NCBI RefSeq assembly: GCF_030505195.1
Contig: NZ_CP129672.1
Coordinates: 3,568,501-3,632,500 of the forward strand
Length of the DNA: 64,000 nt
Origin: Comamonas testosteroni
Lineage (GTDB): Bacteria > Pseudomonadota > Gammaproteobacteria > Burkholderiales > Burkholderiaceae_C
Direction: 5' to 3'
Shown: piece after piece, positions 8,180 through 17,777 of the stretch
How positions within the stretch are numbered: position 1 is the stretch's first letter
How the letters are laid out: each line of letters opens with the position of its first letter
The notes under the pieces: generated by a model
The model's input: the letters and a program-made list of their open reading frames with translations, nothing else
Database searches by the model: none
Told to the model about the DNA's origin: nothing
Program-made: the position numbers and the translations under genes

Positions 8180-9778
8180 ATGAAAGCTCTGATCTCCGTC
8201 TCTGACAAGACCGGTATCGTCGAATTTGCGCAAGCCCTGCACGCTCTTGGCGTGCAGCTGCTGTCCACCGGTGGCACGGCCAAGCTGCTGGCAGGTGTGG
8301 GCCTGCCTGTGACCGAAGTGGCCGAAGTCACCCAATTTCCCGAGATGCTGGACGGCCGCGTCAAGACCCTGCACCCCATGGTGCACGGCGGTCTGCTGGC
8401 TCGTCGCGACCTGCCCGAGCACATGGCTGCTTTGAAGGAGCATGGCATCGAGACCATCGACCTGCTGGTGGTCAATCTGTATCCCTTCGAAGCCACCGTG
8501 GCCAAGGCCGGCTGCACCCTGGCTGACGCCATCGAGAACATCGACATCGGCGGCCCCGCCATGGTGCGCTCCGCCGCCAAGAACTGGAAAGACGTGGGCG
8601 TTCTGACCGCCGCCGACCAGTACGAAGCCGTGCTTGCCGAACTCAAGGCGAGTGGCAAGCTGTCCGACAAGCTGCGTTTTGCGCTGTCCGTGGCAGCCTT
8701 CAACCGCATTGCCCAGTACGACGGAGCGATCAGCGACTACCTGTCTAGCGTCAAGTTCGAAGACGAAAAGCTCAGCGAGGAATACGTGCCCGAGCGCGCC
8801 CTGTTCGGCGGCCAGTCCAACGGCCATTTCATCAAGGTGCAGGATCTGCGCTACGGTGAAAACAGCCACCAGCAAGCCGCCTGGTACCGCGACCTGTACC
8901 CCGCTCCCGGCTCGCTGGCCACGGGCGTGCAATTGCAGGGCAAGGAGCTGAGCTACAACAATATCGCCGACGCCGATGCGGCCTGGGAATGCGTCAAGAG
9001 CTTTGACGTGCCCGCCTGCGTGATCGTCAAGCACGCCAACCCCTGCGGCGTGGCGATTGGCGGCAGTGCCTTCGAAGCCTATTCCAAGGCCTTCCAGACC
9101 GACCCCACCAGCGCGTTTGGCGGCATCATTGCCTTCAACCGCCCGGTGGACAAGGCTGCTGCCGAAGCCGTGTCCAAGCAGTTCGTCGAAGTGCTGATGG
9201 CTCCCGATTTCAGCGCCGAAGCCCTGGAAATCTTCAAGTCCAAGGTCAATGTGCGCCTGATGAAGATCGCTTTGCCCGCCGGCGGCGCAACCGACTGGGA
9301 CAACGGCCGCAACGCCATCGAATCCAAGCGCATCGGTTCCGGCCTGCTGCTGCAGACCTCGGACAACCATGAGCTCAAGCTGGCCGACCTGAAGGTCGTG
9401 ACCGTCAAGCAGCCCACGCCTGAAGAGCTTCAGGACCTGCTGTTTGCCTGGAATGTGGCCAAGTTCGTCAAGTCCAACGCCATCGTCTTCTGCAAGAACG
9501 GCATGACCATGGGCGTGGGTGCCGGTCAGATGTCGCGCCTGGATTCGGCACGCATCGCCTCCATCAAGGCCGAAGCCGCCAAGCTGTCGCTGCAGAACAC
9601 GGTCGTGGCGTCGGACGCCTTCTTCCCCTTCCGCGACGGCCTGGACGTGGTGGTCGATGCAGGCGCGACCTGCGTGGCCCAGCCCGGCGGCTCCATGCGC
9701 GATCAGGAAGTGATCGATGCGGCCAATGAGCGTGGCGTGGCCATGGTGTTCACCGGCGTGCGTCACTTCAGGCACTGA
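8180..9778 (+). CDS. purH: Bifunctional AICAR formyltransferase / IMP cyclohydrolase
   Basis: A 532-residue enzyme of the last two steps of purine synthesis. The N-terminal MGS-like IMP cyclohydrolase domain carries [26 protein letters not shown] and [13 protein letters not shown]. The C-terminal AICARFT domain carries [24 protein letters not shown] and FFPFRDGLD. The ATG at 8180 starts at the conserved [10 protein letters not shown]; a TTG three codons earlier is possible. It is followed directly by a structured repeat element. Confidence 0.97.
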   Translation: MKALISVSDKTGIVEFAQALHALGVQLLSTGGTAKLLAGVGLPVTEVAEVTQFPEMLDGRVKTLHPMVHGGLLARRDLPEHMAALKEHGIETIDLLVVNLYPFEATVAKAGCTLADAIENIDIGGPAMVRSAAKNWKDVGVLTAADQYEAVLAELKASGKLSDKLRFALSVAAFNRIAQYDGAISDYLSSVKFEDEKLSEEYVPERALFGGQSNGHFIKVQDLRYGENSHQQAAWYRDLYPAPGSLATGVQLQGKELSYNNIADADAAWECVKSFDVPACVIVKHANPCGVAIGGSAFEAYSKAFQTDPTSAFGGIIAFNRPVDKAAAEAVSKQFVEVLMAPDFSAEALEIFKSKVNVRLMKIALPAGGATDWDNGRNAIESKRIGSGLLLQTSDNHELKLADLKVVTVKQPTPEELQDLLFAWNVAKFVKSNAIVFCKNGMTMGVGAGQMSRLDSARIASIKAEAAKLSLQNTVVASDAFFPFRDGLDVVVDAGATCVAQPGGSMRDQEVIDAANERGVAMVFTGVRHFRH

Positions 9779-9781
9779 TTG

Positions 9782-9880
9782 CTCCCCCTGAGGCGCTATC
9801 GCGCCTTCCCCCTCTCTCGATGCTTGGCATCGGGAGGGGGACGACAGCCTCGCTGCGAGGCGGCTCTTGCTCGCTGTCCC
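9782..9880 (+). repeat. Structured post-stop repeat element, copy 1
   Basis: Starts 4 bp after the purH stop with CCCCCTGAG, then a small hairpin (GGCGC-TATC-GCGCC), then CCCCCTC...GAGGGGG enclosing an apical stem CGATGC/GCATCG, then GACGACAGCCTCGCTGCGAG and CTTGCTCG. Three further copies follow pyrB, pyrC' and the deaminase gene. Stem sequences differ between copies while base pairing is kept. Confidence 0.85.
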
Positions 9881-9961
9881 TTTGATGGGACATGCTTGTT
9901 CGGGTAATGTGCTCAATGGCTGGCGTCTGCCGGCCATACTTTTTTGTGAATCTGCTTTGGT

Positions 9962-10414
9962 ATGACTGATCCCATCGACGACGAAGAAAACTACCCGCCG
10001 CGTCCACGCTGGATTGGCTGGCTGATCGGGCTGGTCATGGTGGCTAGCGCCTTAGGGGTGGCCAATATCGGCTGGCGCATCATGCGGGTCAGCACGGCCG
10101 AGAAGGCCGCTGATACGCTGGTGGCTGCCAAGCCCGAGCTGGCGGCAGCCCGAAAGCTGGTGGAGAGCGCAGATTGCATGCGCTGCCATGGTCTGGACCG
10201 CAAATTTGTGGGCCCGGGCTTTACGGAGATCGCACAGAAGTACGGCTTGCAAGCCGATGCCCAGAGCTATCTGGCAGACAAGATTCGCAGCGGCAGCGTG
10301 GGTGTCTGGGGCAATGTGATCATGCCGCGCCACCCGCAAATCAGTGAGGCCGATTCTCTGCAGATGGCCCGTTGGGTGCTGTCGGCTCAGGCGCTATCGG
10401 CTGCGGCGCAATAA
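9962..10414 (+). CDS. Membrane-anchored class I cytochrome c
   Basis: A 150-residue c-type cytochrome. An uncleaved N-terminal anchor (WIGWLIGLVMVASALGVANI, about residues 18-37) holds a periplasmic domain with one haem-binding motif CMRCH at 72-76, and the likely axial Met in VIMPRHPQI. The sequence FVGPGFTEIAQKY after the haem site is typical of small c551/c552-like electron carriers. It has no redox partner gene beside it; purH upstream and a PAP2-like gene downstream look unrelated. Its place in an electron transfer chain is inferred. Confidence 0.88.
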   Translation: MTDPIDDEENYPPRPRWIGWLIGLVMVASALGVANIGWRIMRVSTAEKAADTLVAAKPELAAARKLVESADCMRCHGLDRKFVGPGFTEIAQKYGLQADAQSYLADKIRSGSVGVWGNVIMPRHPQISEADSLQMARWVLSAQALSAAAQ

Positions 10415-10443
10415 GCCCGGTTGCGGAGATCCTGCGTGAATTC

Positions 10444-10477
10444 AAAGGCTGCTGGCGCTTGGCGCTGGCAGCTTTTT
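10444..10477 (+). terminator. Strong hairpin terminator after the cytochrome c gene
   Basis: AAAGGCTGC...GCGC-TTG-GCGC...GCAGC then TTTTTTT, 30 bp after the cytochrome stop. A long GC-rich stem with a 3-nt loop and seven T is a textbook rho-independent terminator. Confidence 0.8.
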
Positions 10478-10527
10478 TTGCTTTGCAGCCTACGCAGGGG
10501 GGCCGGCCTTGCTTTCATAATCCGCAC

Positions 10528-11223
10528 ATGAGAAAACCCGCACCCGCTCCTGTGCCGAGTCAAGCCGATCAAGCCCTGCACAGGCCTGTGCACGCCCAGG
10601 CCCGTCAGCGTGGCTTTGTCTTCTGGGCCATATGGGTGAACATCGCCACCTACGCGATCTATCCCACGGCCAACTGGCTGGCCAGCCTGCGCGAGCAGCG
10701 CTATGACTTCATCACGCGCTGGGATGCCATGATTCCGCTGGTGCCGGAATTCATCTTTGTCTATTTCTCGTTTTTCCCGTTTCTGGCCCTGCCGTTCTGG
10801 CTGGTGGGACAGCCCGGTACGGCGGCGCTGGGCAAGCGCCAGGTGTTGGGTACGCTGATCTGCGGTCTGATCTTCGTGCTGTTCCCGGCAAATTTGGCCT
10901 TCGAGCGCGCGACTCCCGAATTCGAGCCCTATCGCAGCATTTTTGCGACCATGTTCCTGGTGGACAAGCCGCACAATCTGCTGCCCTCGCTGCACATCGT
11001 CTACACGGCGCTGACCTGTCTGGCCATCTGCCAGGCGCAATGGCAGCGTGGTCGCTGGGGGCTGTGTCTGCTGATTGCGCTATGGAGCGCGGCCATCTGC
11101 GCCTCAACCATGCTGGTGCATCAGCACCATGTGCTGGATGTGGTCACTGCGCTGCTGCTGGTGCCGGTGCTGTGCTTGCTGATTCGCCCGGCCGATGTGC
11201 CCCCGCAGCCTCCGCGCATCTGA
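10528..11223 (+). CDS. PAP2-superfamily membrane protein
   Basis: A 231-residue polytopic membrane protein with about five or six helices. The motifs PSLHIVYT (near residue 155) and the later HQHHVLDVV fit the second and third phosphatase signatures of the PAP2 superfamily, whose members hydrolyse lipid phosphates or transfer phosphoryl groups. The first KxxxxxxRP motif is not obvious, so it may be a divergent or inositol-lipid type member. The ATG at 10528 is chosen because it begins the likely protein after the terminator-like hairpin; the frame is open further upstream. The 293 bp downstream hold no supported gene. Confidence 0.75.
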   Translation: MRKPAPAPVPSQADQALHRPVHAQARQRGFVFWAIWVNIATYAIYPTANWLASLREQRYDFITRWDAMIPLVPEFIFVYFSFFPFLALPFWLVGQPGTAALGKRQVLGTLICGLIFVLFPANLAFERATPEFEPYRSIFATMFLVDKPHNLLPSLHIVYTALTCLAICQAQWQRGRWGLCLLIALWSAAICASTMLVHQHHVLDVVTALLLVPVLCLLIRPADVPPQPPRI

Positions 11224-11516
11224 GCGCGGCAGGACCGCTGTGCCGCGGGCCCTTTTTTGAATCTTGCGTCAGTGCTCGCTTGCATGCAGGACTGCAGCGC
11301 GATTTTTGAGCGCGGTGCAGGCTTTGTGAAGCGTGGGCCTGACTAGTCTGTTTTGAGACGGGTGTGCAGCCGGGCCTGCACAAAACATGCAAATGGACTG
11401 GTGATGCTGCAGGGAATCTGCGCGTTATTGGTGAAATCCCTAGGATGCCGTTTTGAACAAAAGGACCGGGCCGAAGGCGCCGCGCCAAAAGTGCGGCCAA
11501 GAGCCTGGGGATATGC

Positions 11517-13001
11517 ATGCAGTGGCTGAAAACCAAAACCATTGAACAGGCGCTGGCCGATTCGGACGAGCCGGGCCGTCAACTTCAACGCAGCCTGGGC
11601 GCGTTCGACCTGATGATTCTCGGCGTGGCCGTGGCCGTCGGGGCCGGCATTTTCTCGGTGGGTGCGCGCGCGGCGGGCAGCTTTGCGGGACCGGCCGTGA
11701 TCTTCTCCTTCATCCTGGCGGCCGCCACCTGCGCGCTGGCCACCATGTGCTATGCGGAGTTTGCCTCCAGCGTGCCGGTCACGGGCAGCGCCTATACCTA
11801 TACCTATCTGACGCTGGGCGAGGGCGTGGCCTGGATCATCGGCTGGAATCTGCTGCTGGAGATGATTGCCGCCGGCGCGGTAATCGCCAAGTACTGGGGC
11901 ATCTACCTGTCCACGGTGTTTGCCACGGCAGGTGTGGATATTCCCAGCACCCTGCATCTGGGAGCCATCAGCCTGGAGTGGGGGCCGTTCTTCATCGTGA
12001 CGGTGTTCACCGGGCTGCTGATCCTGGGCACGCAGGAGTCGGCCCGGGTCAACAATGTGTTCACCCTGATCAAGATCGCCATCACCCTGTTCGTGATCGT
12101 GGTGGGCTTCACCTATATGGACCTGAAGAACTTCACGCCCTTTGTGCCGCCGGCCCAGCCGCCCGTGGCAGGCCATGGCGTGACCGCCGATGTCTGGGGC
12201 CAGCCCATGCTGGCCTGGCTGTTCGGTGCCCGCCCCAGCCAGTACGGCTGGCTGGGCGTGATCTCGGGCGCATCGCTGGTGTTCTTTGCCTTCATCGGCT
12301 TCGACGTGGTCGCCACCTCGGCCGAAGAAGTCAGGGAGCCACAGAAAACGCTGCCGCGCGGCATCTTCGGCGGCCTGGCGCTGGTGACGGTGCTCTACAT
12401 CCTGGTCACGCTGGCGCTGACCGGCATGGTGCCTTATACCGAGCTGGCCAAGGCCGAGAATCCCTCGCTGGCCACAGCCTTCATCAGCGTGGGCGCCAAC
12501 TGGGCTGCCCAGGTGATCGCCGTGGGCGTGCTGCTGGGTCTGACCACGGTGGTCATGGTGCTGCTCATGGGCTCGGCCCGGATCCTGATGGCGCTATCGC
12601 GCGACGGCCTGCTGCCGCGCAGCTGGAGCGTGACCTCGGCCAGGCGCAAGACGCCGGTACGCCTGCAGCTGATGGTGGGTGCCGTCGTCGCATTGCTGGC
12701 AGGCTTTACCAAGGTGGAGCTGCTGGAGGAGATGATCAACATCGGCACGCTGTCGGCCTTTGTGCTGGTCAGCATCGGCGTGCTGGTGCTGCGCAAAAAG
12801 CGTCCCGACGCCGGAGCCGGCTACCGAGTGCCTTTTGTGCCTGTGCTGCCTGTGCTCTCGGTCCTGCTGTGCTTTTATCTGATGCTGAATCTGACCACGC
12901 TGACCTGGCTGCGCTTTGTGGGCTGGATGGCGCTGGGAGCGCTGATCTACATGGCCTATGGCATGCGCCATTCGCGACTGGCTCAGGCAGATAAAAAGTG
13001 A
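11517..13001 (+). CDS. APC-superfamily amino acid permease (CAT-like)
   Basis: A 494-residue inner membrane amino acid transporter with about twelve to fourteen helices. It begins with the cationic amino acid transporter signature region (LQRSLGAFDLMILGVAVAVG), then GAGIF in helix 1 as in APC transporters, and FFAFIGFDVVATSAEEVREP, a family hallmark around residues 260-280. The short cytoplasmic ends fit bacterial YfnA/CAT homologues. Substrate cannot be fixed from sequence. It stands alone, closed by a nested hairpin and a strong terminator. Confidence 0.9.
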   Translation: MQWLKTKTIEQALADSDEPGRQLQRSLGAFDLMILGVAVAVGAGIFSVGARAAGSFAGPAVIFSFILAAATCALATMCYAEFASSVPVTGSAYTYTYLTLGEGVAWIIGWNLLLEMIAAGAVIAKYWGIYLSTVFATAGVDIPSTLHLGAISLEWGPFFIVTVFTGLLILGTQESARVNNVFTLIKIAITLFVIVVGFTYMDLKNFTPFVPPAQPPVAGHGVTADVWGQPMLAWLFGARPSQYGWLGVISGASLVFFAFIGFDVVATSAEEVREPQKTLPRGIFGGLALVTVLYILVTLALTGMVPYTELAKAENPSLATAFISVGANWAAQVIAVGVLLGLTTVVMVLLMGSARILMALSRDGLLPRSWSVTSARRKTPVRLQLMVGAVVALLAGFTKVELLEEMINIGTLSAFVLVSIGVLVLRKKRPDAGAGYRVPFVPVLPVLSVLLCFYLMLNLTTLTWLRFVGWMALGALIYMAYGMRHSRLAQADKK

Positions 13002-13003
13002 GC

Positions 13004-13080
13004 TGATAGCGCATGATAGTAAATGATTTCAGTATGTTTTCTATCTGAAATCGTTTGATATAAAGCGAAAGTAGCTATCA
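13004..13080. repeat. Nested inverted repeat downstream of the permease gene
   Basis: Outer arms TGATAGC (13004-13010) and GCTATCA (13074-13080) enclose an inner hairpin GATTTCAG (13025-13032) / CTGAAATC (13045-13052). It resembles the nested palindrome after chpA, which shares the ATTTCAG/CTGAAAT inner arms. Confidence 0.65.
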
Positions 13081-13084
13081 AAAT

Positions 13085-13118
13085 AAAAGCCCTGCAGGGA
13101 ATGCCCTGCAGGGCTTTT
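13085..13118. terminator. Perfect 15-bp bidirectional terminator
   Basis: Arms AAAAGCCCTGCAGGG (13085-13099) and its exact complement (13104-13118) around a 4-nt loop, with A-run before and T-run after, so it can terminate in both directions. It ends the permease transcript, but stands only 21 bp before the tag start. Confidence 0.88.
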
Positions 13119-13139
13119 ACATTGGTTAGAGTGCTGGTC

Positions 13140-13775
13140 ATGAGTACCGAACCCACCGAGACCACGCCGACCCGCTCCCCCACCCAGTCCGCCGAAGACG
13201 GCCAGCAGCGCTGCCGCTGGTGTCTGGCCACGCCGGGCTATGTGCACTATCACGACCGCGAATGGGGGTTCCCGGTGGACAGCGATCAGCGCCTGTTCGA
13301 GAAACTCTGTCTGGAAGGCTTTCAGTCCGGCCTGAGCTGGCTGACCATTCTCAACAAGCGCGAGAACTTCCGTGCCGCCTTTGCGGGTTTCGATTTCCAT
13401 CGCGTGGCGCAGTTCGGCGAGGCCGATGTGCAGCGCCTGCTGCAGGACGCCGGCATCGTGCGCCATCGCGGCAAGATCGAGGCCGTGATCAACAACGCCC
13501 AGCGGGCCATCGAAATGGTCCAGGCCGAAGGCTCGCTGGCCGCGTTCTTCTGGCGCCATCAGCCGGCTGTGCCCTCGACGGGAGGGACCATTCAGGCCCA
13601 GACGCCGGAGTCGCAAGCCCTGTCCAAGGAGCTCAAGAAGCGCGGCTGGAAGTTTGTCGGGCCGACCACCATGTATGCGCTGATGCAAGCCATGGGCATG
13701 GTCAACGACCATGCGCCGGGCTGCATCACCAGAGCTGAAGTGGAGCGCGCCAGAGCCGCCTTTCAGCGACCCTGA
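13140..13775 (+). CDS. tag: DNA-3-methyladenine glycosylase I
   Basis: A 211-residue base-excision repair enzyme removing 3-methyladenine from DNA. Conserved blocks match E. coli Tag: CRWC near the start, YHDREWGFPV, EGFQSGLSWLTILNKRENFR, DAGIVRHRGKIEAVINNA, LSKELKKRGWKFVGPTTMYA and NDHAPGC. The early Cys and His and the late His and Cys of these blocks are the zinc-snap ligands of the family. About 22 extra N-terminal residues precede the conserved core. The ATG at 13140 has no convincing ribosome site; a GTG at 13131 is an alternative. A terminator hairpin ends 21 bp upstream. Confidence 0.95.
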   Translation: MSTEPTETTPTRSPTQSAEDGQQRCRWCLATPGYVHYHDREWGFPVDSDQRLFEKLCLEGFQSGLSWLTILNKRENFRAAFAGFDFHRVAQFGEADVQRLLQDAGIVRHRGKIEAVINNAQRAIEMVQAEGSLAAFFWRHQPAVPSTGGTIQAQTPESQALSKELKKRGWKFVGPTTMYALMQAMGMVNDHAPGCITRAEVERARAAFQRP

Positions 13776-13823
13776 GAAAAGCTCGGCGAGCTGCCCAGCT
13801 GCGCTCACTGTCGGCCGCAACAA

Positions 13824-13854
13824 CAAAAAGCCCTGCAGGCATAGGCTGCAGGGC
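13824..13854 (-). terminator. Terminator of the thiD-hemL transcript
   Basis: GCCCTGCAG (13830-13838) and CTGCAGGGC (13846-13854) with a 7-nt loop; read on the minus strand the stem is followed by TTTTTG. It lies 20 bp after the hemL stop, between convergent tag and hemL. Confidence 0.8.
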
Positions 13855-13873
13855 CTGGTGGGCGGGCGGGGAT

Positions 13874-15178
13874 TTACAGCGTCTTGAACACTTCGCGTGC
13901 CGCTTCGATGGTGCGGTCGATATCTTCGTCGCTGTGCGCCGCGCTGACAAAGCCTGCCTCGTACAGCGCCGGAGCAAAGTAGTGGCCGCGCTCCAGCATG
14001 CCGTGGTAGAACTTGTTGAAGACCTTGCCGTCGGTCTTCATGACCTGGGCGTAGTGCGTGGGCAGCTCGGGCAGGAAATAGAAGCCGAACAGCCCGCCTT
14101 GCCAGTCCACGCTGAAGGGAATGCCGGCGGCATTGGCTTCGGCCTTCAGGCCCTGCATCAGGTGGCCGGTCTTGAGGTGCAGCTCGGCGTGGAAGCCGGG
14201 ACGGCTGATCAGCTCCAGCGTCTTCAGGCCGCAGGCTGTGGCAATGGGGTTGCCCGACAGCGTGCCGGCCTGGTAGACGGGGCCCAGCGGCGAGAGCTTT
14301 TCCATGATCTCGCGGCGGGCACCGAACGCCGCCATGGGCATGCCGCCGCCGATGACCTTGCCCATCACGGTGATGTCGGGCGCAAAGCCTTCGATTTCCT
14401 TGGCGTACAGGCTCTGGGCGCTGCCCAGGGCAACGCGAAAGCCCGTCATGACTTCGTCATAGACCAGCAGCGCGCCATGCTCGCGGGTCAGCTCGCTGAT
14501 GCGACGGGTGAAGTCCACCGAGGCGCGCACAAAGTTCATATTGCCGGCAATCGGCTCCATGATGACGCAGGCAATGTCACTGCCCATCTTGGCAAAGGCC
14601 TCTTCGAGCTGAGCCACGTCGTTGTACTCCAGCACGATGGTGTCCTTGGCCACATCGGCAGGCACACCCGCAGAGGAAGAGGCACCAAAGGTGGCCAGGC
14701 CCGAGCCGGCCTTGACCAGCAGCGCATCCGCATGGCCGTGGTAGCAGCCGTTGAACTTGATGATCTTGTTGCGGCCGGTGTAGCCGCGCGCCAGGCGCAG
14801 CGCGCTCATGCCGGCTTCAGTGCCGGAGCTGACCAGGCGCACCATGTCCATGCTGGGCATGAGGGCGCGAATCTTCTCGGCCAGCACGACTTCGCGCTCG
14901 GTGGGGGCGCCGAAGCTGAAGCCTTCGAGCACTGCGGCCTGCACGGCCTCGATCACTTCGGGGTGGCCGTGGCCCAGGATCATGGGACCCCAGCTGCCGA
15001 TGTAGTCGGTGAACTGCTGATCGTTCTGGTCCCAGAAATAGGCGCCATGCGCGCGCTTCACAAAGCGGGGGGTACCACCCACGGCGGCAAAAGCGCGCAC
15101 GGGCGAGTTCACGCCTCCGGGGATCACGCCCTTGGCGCGTTCGAACAAAGCGATATTCAGATCAGTGTTTTGTGTCAT
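13874..15178 (-). CDS. hemL: Glutamate-1-semialdehyde 2,1-aminomutase
   Basis: A 434-residue PLP enzyme making 5-aminolevulinate in the C5 haem pathway. Marks: [19 protein letters not shown] at the N-terminus, [31 protein letters not shown], and the PLP lysine in [16 protein letters not shown]. Full length for the family. It overlaps thiD by 17 bp and is probably co-transcribed with it; a terminator lies just downstream. Confidence 0.97.
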   Translation of the reverse strand: MTQNTDLNIALFERAKGVIPGGVNSPVRAFAAVGGTPRFVKRAHGAYFWDQNDQQFTDYIGSWGPMILGHGHPEVIEAVQAAVLEGFSFGAPTEREVVLAEKIRALMPSMDMVRLVSSGTEAGMSALRLARGYTGRNKIIKFNGCYHGHADALLVKAGSGLATFGASSSAGVPADVAKDTIVLEYNDVAQLEEAFAKMGSDIACVIMEPIAGNMNFVRASVDFTRRISELTREHGALLVYDEVMTGFRVALGSAQSLYAKEIEGFAPDITVMGKVIGGGMPMAAFGARREIMEKLSPLGPVYQAGTLSGNPIATACGLKTLELISRPGFHAELHLKTGHLMQGLKAEANAAGIPFSVDWQGGLFGFYFLPELPTHYAQVMKTDGKVFNKFYHGMLERGHYFAPALYEAGFVSAAHSDEDIDRTIEAAREVFKTL

Positions 15179-16130
15179 GAGAGGGGATCACAAAGCCTTC
15201 AATCGGCTTGGAGTCGGGTTCGTCATCAGTGGCGTCTTCGGCCTGCTCGTCTTCGGACTCCTCGTCCTCGGTGGGCTGGGCCCAGAAAAGACGATCCGGC
15301 AGATAGTGGCCCATGCCGGGGCGAAAGCCTGCATCCAGGCTGTGGTCCAGGTATTCCAGCGCCTCCAGGGTTGCGGCGCCCAGATCGTTGCCGGTGGCCA
15401 GCAGGGCCGTGATCGCTGCGGACAGCGTATCACCGGCACCTGTGAACGTGGCGTCAAACAGCTCGTACTTGCTGTTGCCCAATACGGACTGGGCCGTGGT
15501 CAGCACGTTGTCCACGAACTGGTCGGGCAGGGGGATGCCGGTCACCAGCACATAAGGCACTTCCAGCGCCTCGGCGGCCATGGCGATATCGCGCGCCGTG
15601 GGCGCGCGGCTGTTTTCCCAGTCCGGCAGCAGCCAGCGCCACAGCGTGTTGTGGTTTCCAACCAACACCGAGGTTTGAGGCAGGACAAGCTCCTTGAACG
15701 CATCCAGGTACTGATCCTGCTTGTCGTCCTCCCACCAGGACAGGTCCGGCATGTAGCTGATGATGGGAATGTCCGGGTAGTCCGAGGAGATCGTGGCAAT
15801 GGCGGCCAGATTGGCGGGACTGCCCACGAAGCCGACCTTGATGGCGGTGACGGCAATGTCCTCCAGCACCATGCGCGCCTGCTCGGTCACCGCCTCGTCG
15901 TCGAGTGCAAAGTGCTCGTAGATGCGGGCCGTGTCTCTGGCATAGGCACCGCAGGCCACCGGCAGCGCATGACCGCCGATGGAGGAGATGGTGGCGATGT
16001 CGGCCGAGAGTCCGCTGGCTCCGCAGGGGTCACTGCTGTTGAAGGACAGCACGCAGACGGGAGCGGACTCTGTCGCTTCTTCCTGGCGGGTGCGGCGAGG
16101 GGGGGAGGAGGAGATGGGATTCAATGCCAT
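15162..16130 (-). CDS. thiD: Hydroxymethylpyrimidine/phosphomethylpyrimidine kinase family protein
   Basis: A 322-residue ribokinase/PfkB-fold kinase, best matched to ThiD, which phosphorylates HMP and HMP-P in thiamine synthesis. Seen: [19 protein letters not shown] near residue 27 (substrate/Gly-rich motif), IKVGFVGS, and the anion-hole motif [13 protein letters not shown] with the catalytic Asp. The C-terminal ~50 residues are an acidic tail ([17 protein letters not shown]) not part of the fold. Its first motif differs from the usual GSDSSGGAGIQAD, so substrate range (HMP versus pyridoxal) is less certain. Position before hemL and divergent from rubredoxin fits Burkholderiales. Confidence 0.85.
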   Translation of the reverse strand: MALNPISSSPPRRTRQEEATESAPVCVLSFNSSDPCGASGLSADIATISSIGGHALPVACGAYARDTARIYEHFALDDEAVTEQARMVLEDIAVTAIKVGFVGSPANLAAIATISSDYPDIPIISYMPDLSWWEDDKQDQYLDAFKELVLPQTSVLVGNHNTLWRWLLPDWENSRAPTARDIAMAAEALEVPYVLVTGIPLPDQFVDNVLTTAQSVLGNSKYELFDATFTGAGDTLSAAITALLATGNDLGAATLEALEYLDHSLDAGFRPGMGHYLPDRLFWAQPTEDEESEDEQAEDATDDEPDSKPIEGFVIPSHDTKH

Positions 16131-16224
16131 GGCGCACCCCAGTTTGCACCCGGGAATGCAAGGGTGGGAGCCGGGGTTGTGACTAGATACAATCGTTGCA
16201 TTCTATGTGAAGCCCCTTTAAGCT

Positions 16225-16398
16225 GTGACTGACCCTAAAACCTGGATGTGTTTGACCTGTGGCTGGCTTTATGACGAAGCCCAAGGCTGCCCCGAACATG
16301 GAATTGCTCCGAACACCCGCTGGGAAGATGTGCCCATGAACTGGACATGCCCGGAATGCGGTGCACGCAAAGAAGACTTTGAAATGGTGGAAATCTGA
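16225..16398 (+). CDS. Rubredoxin
   Basis: A 57-residue one-iron electron carrier. The iron ligands are the pairs CLTCG (early) and CPECG (late), with the usual aromatic core WLYDEA, GIAPNTRWEDVP and NWTCPECGARKEDFEMV. The start is a GTG at 16225; an ATG at 16246 just before the first Cys pair is less likely because it would remove the conserved N-terminal strand. Divergent from thiD. Its redox partner is not in the window. Confidence 0.93.
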   Translation: MTDPKTWMCLTCGWLYDEAQGCPEHGIAPNTRWEDVPMNWTCPECGARKEDFEMVEI

Positions 16399-16448
16399 GT
16401 GCCACAGACACTCGATTCCATGGATGACCGAATTGGGAGGGATTCACC

Positions 16449-16856
16449 GTGACAGCATCTGCTGCGCCTTTGCGCGTTCTGGTTGTGGATGACAGCAACA
16501 CCATCCGCCGCAGCGCTGAAATTTTCCTCAAGCAAGGTGGTCACGAAGTTCTTCTTGCCGATGATGGCTTCGATGCATTGTCCAAGGTCAACGACTACCA
16601 GCCCCAGCTCATCTTCTGCGACATTCTGATGCCCAAGCTCGATGGCTATCAGACCTGCGCCATCATCAAGCGCAATGCTCGCTTTGCCAGTACGCCCGTC
16701 GTGATGCTGTCATCCAAGGACGGTGTATTCGACAAGGCTCGCGGTCGCATGGTGGGCTGTCAAGACTATCTGACCAAACCATTTACCAAAGATCAATTGC
16801 TGCAAGCCGTACAACAATTCGCGCTGCAAGCTGCAGATGTGGGAGCTGCATCATGA
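16449..16856 (+). CDS. pilG: Twitching motility response regulator PilG
   Basis: A 135-residue single-domain CheY-like receiver of the Pil-Chp pathway that controls type IV pilus extension. Visible are the acidic pair D14-D15, the phosphoacceptor D58 (FCDILMPKLDG) and K110 (LTKPF). The GTG start has GGGAGGG about 8 bp upstream. First gene of a five-gene run; its stop overlaps pilH by 4 bp. Confidence 0.93.
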   Translation: MTASAAPLRVLVVDDSNTIRRSAEIFLKQGGHEVLLADDGFDALSKVNDYQPQLIFCDILMPKLDGYQTCAIIKRNARFASTPVVMLSSKDGVFDKARGRMVGCQDYLTKPFTKDQLLQAVQQFALQAADVGAAS

Positions 16857-17215
16857 CAATTCAAAAAGTTCTGGTCGTTGACGATTCCAAGACGGAGCTG
16901 ATGGCTCTGAGCGATATTTTGCAAAAGCAGGGCATGCAGGTGCGTACTGCGGAAAATGGCGATGAAGCGATGAAGCGCCTGGCCGAAGACAAGCCCGACC
17001 TGATCCTGATGGACGTGGTCATGCCCGGACAGAACGGCTTTCAGCTGACGCGCGCCATCTCGCGCGATCCTCTGTATGCCGATGTGCCCATCATCATGTG
17101 CACCAGCAAGAATCAGGAAACCGACCGGGTCTGGGGCATGCGTCAGGGCGCACGTGGCTATATCACCAAGCCCGTGGATGCAGCCGAGCTGCAAGCCAAG
17201 ATCGCCGCTCTGTAA
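16853..17215 (+). CDS. pilH: Twitching motility response regulator PilH
   Basis: A 120-residue single-domain receiver with acidic pair D10-D11, phosphoacceptor D54 (LMDVVMPGQNG) and the conserved Lys in YITKPVD. In P. aeruginosa PilH is the second CheY of the Pil-Chp system, opposing PilG and favouring pilus retraction. Starts within the pilG stop (ATGA) and is followed 15 bp later by pilI. Confidence 0.93.
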   Translation: MTIQKVLVVDDSKTELMALSDILQKQGMQVRTAENGDEAMKRLAEDKPDLILMDVVMPGQNGFQLTRAISRDPLYADVPIIMCTSKNQETDRVWGMRQGARGYITKPVDAAELQAKIAAL

Positions 17216-17230
17216 CGAGCTGCGCTGCTT

Positions 17231-17758
17231 ATGGCGAACCGTGAAGCCCTCCGAGATCTTCAATCCCGTCTGGCCGGGCGTCTGCAGGCAGCACGCAGCG
17301 AAGGCGTCAGCGTGGCTGCCTGGCTGGCAGTGCAGGCTGGCGGACGGGATTATTTGCTGCCGCTGAATCAGGCGGGAGAAATCTTTCCCTGGACTGGCGT
17401 TCAGCCCGTCCCATACACACAGGCCTGGTTTCTGGGTATCGCCAATCTGCGCGGTGCTTTGATGGGGGTTGTGGACCTGGCTCAATTGCTGGGCCATGGA
17501 AATGTCCGCAATGAGCAGGAACTGATGGACTGCAGCCTGCTGGCCTTCAACCCTGCCTTGGAGGTCAACGCGGCCCTGCTGGCCGATCGTCTGCTTGGCC
17601 TGCGTGGCGCCGACGCGTTTTCCAGGTCCGAGCCCCCGCCTGAGCACTCCCCGAGTTTCTTCGGAGCCGTCCATATCGATGCGAGCGGCCGCCGCTGGCA
17701 GGAGCTGAAATTGCAGCCCCTGTCTCAAACCGCCAAATTTTTGAGCATTCGTGCTTGA
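17231..17758 (+). CDS. pilI: CheW-like adaptor PilI
   Basis: A 175-residue CheW-domain protein that couples the PilJ receptor to the ChpA kinase. The segments [21 protein letters not shown] and [15 protein letters not shown] (here [19 protein letters not shown]) are the CheW core. It lies between the regulators and the receptor gene, with pilJ starting 19 bp after its stop. Confidence 0.9.
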   Translation: MANREALRDLQSRLAGRLQAARSEGVSVAAWLAVQAGGRDYLLPLNQAGEIFPWTGVQPVPYTQAWFLGIANLRGALMGVVDLAQLLGHGNVRNEQELMDCSLLAFNPALEVNAALLADRLLGLRGADAFSRSEPPPEHSPSFFGAVHIDASGRRWQELKLQPLSQTAKFLSIRA

Positions 17759-17777
17759 GGTTCCTGGATACAGCGCT

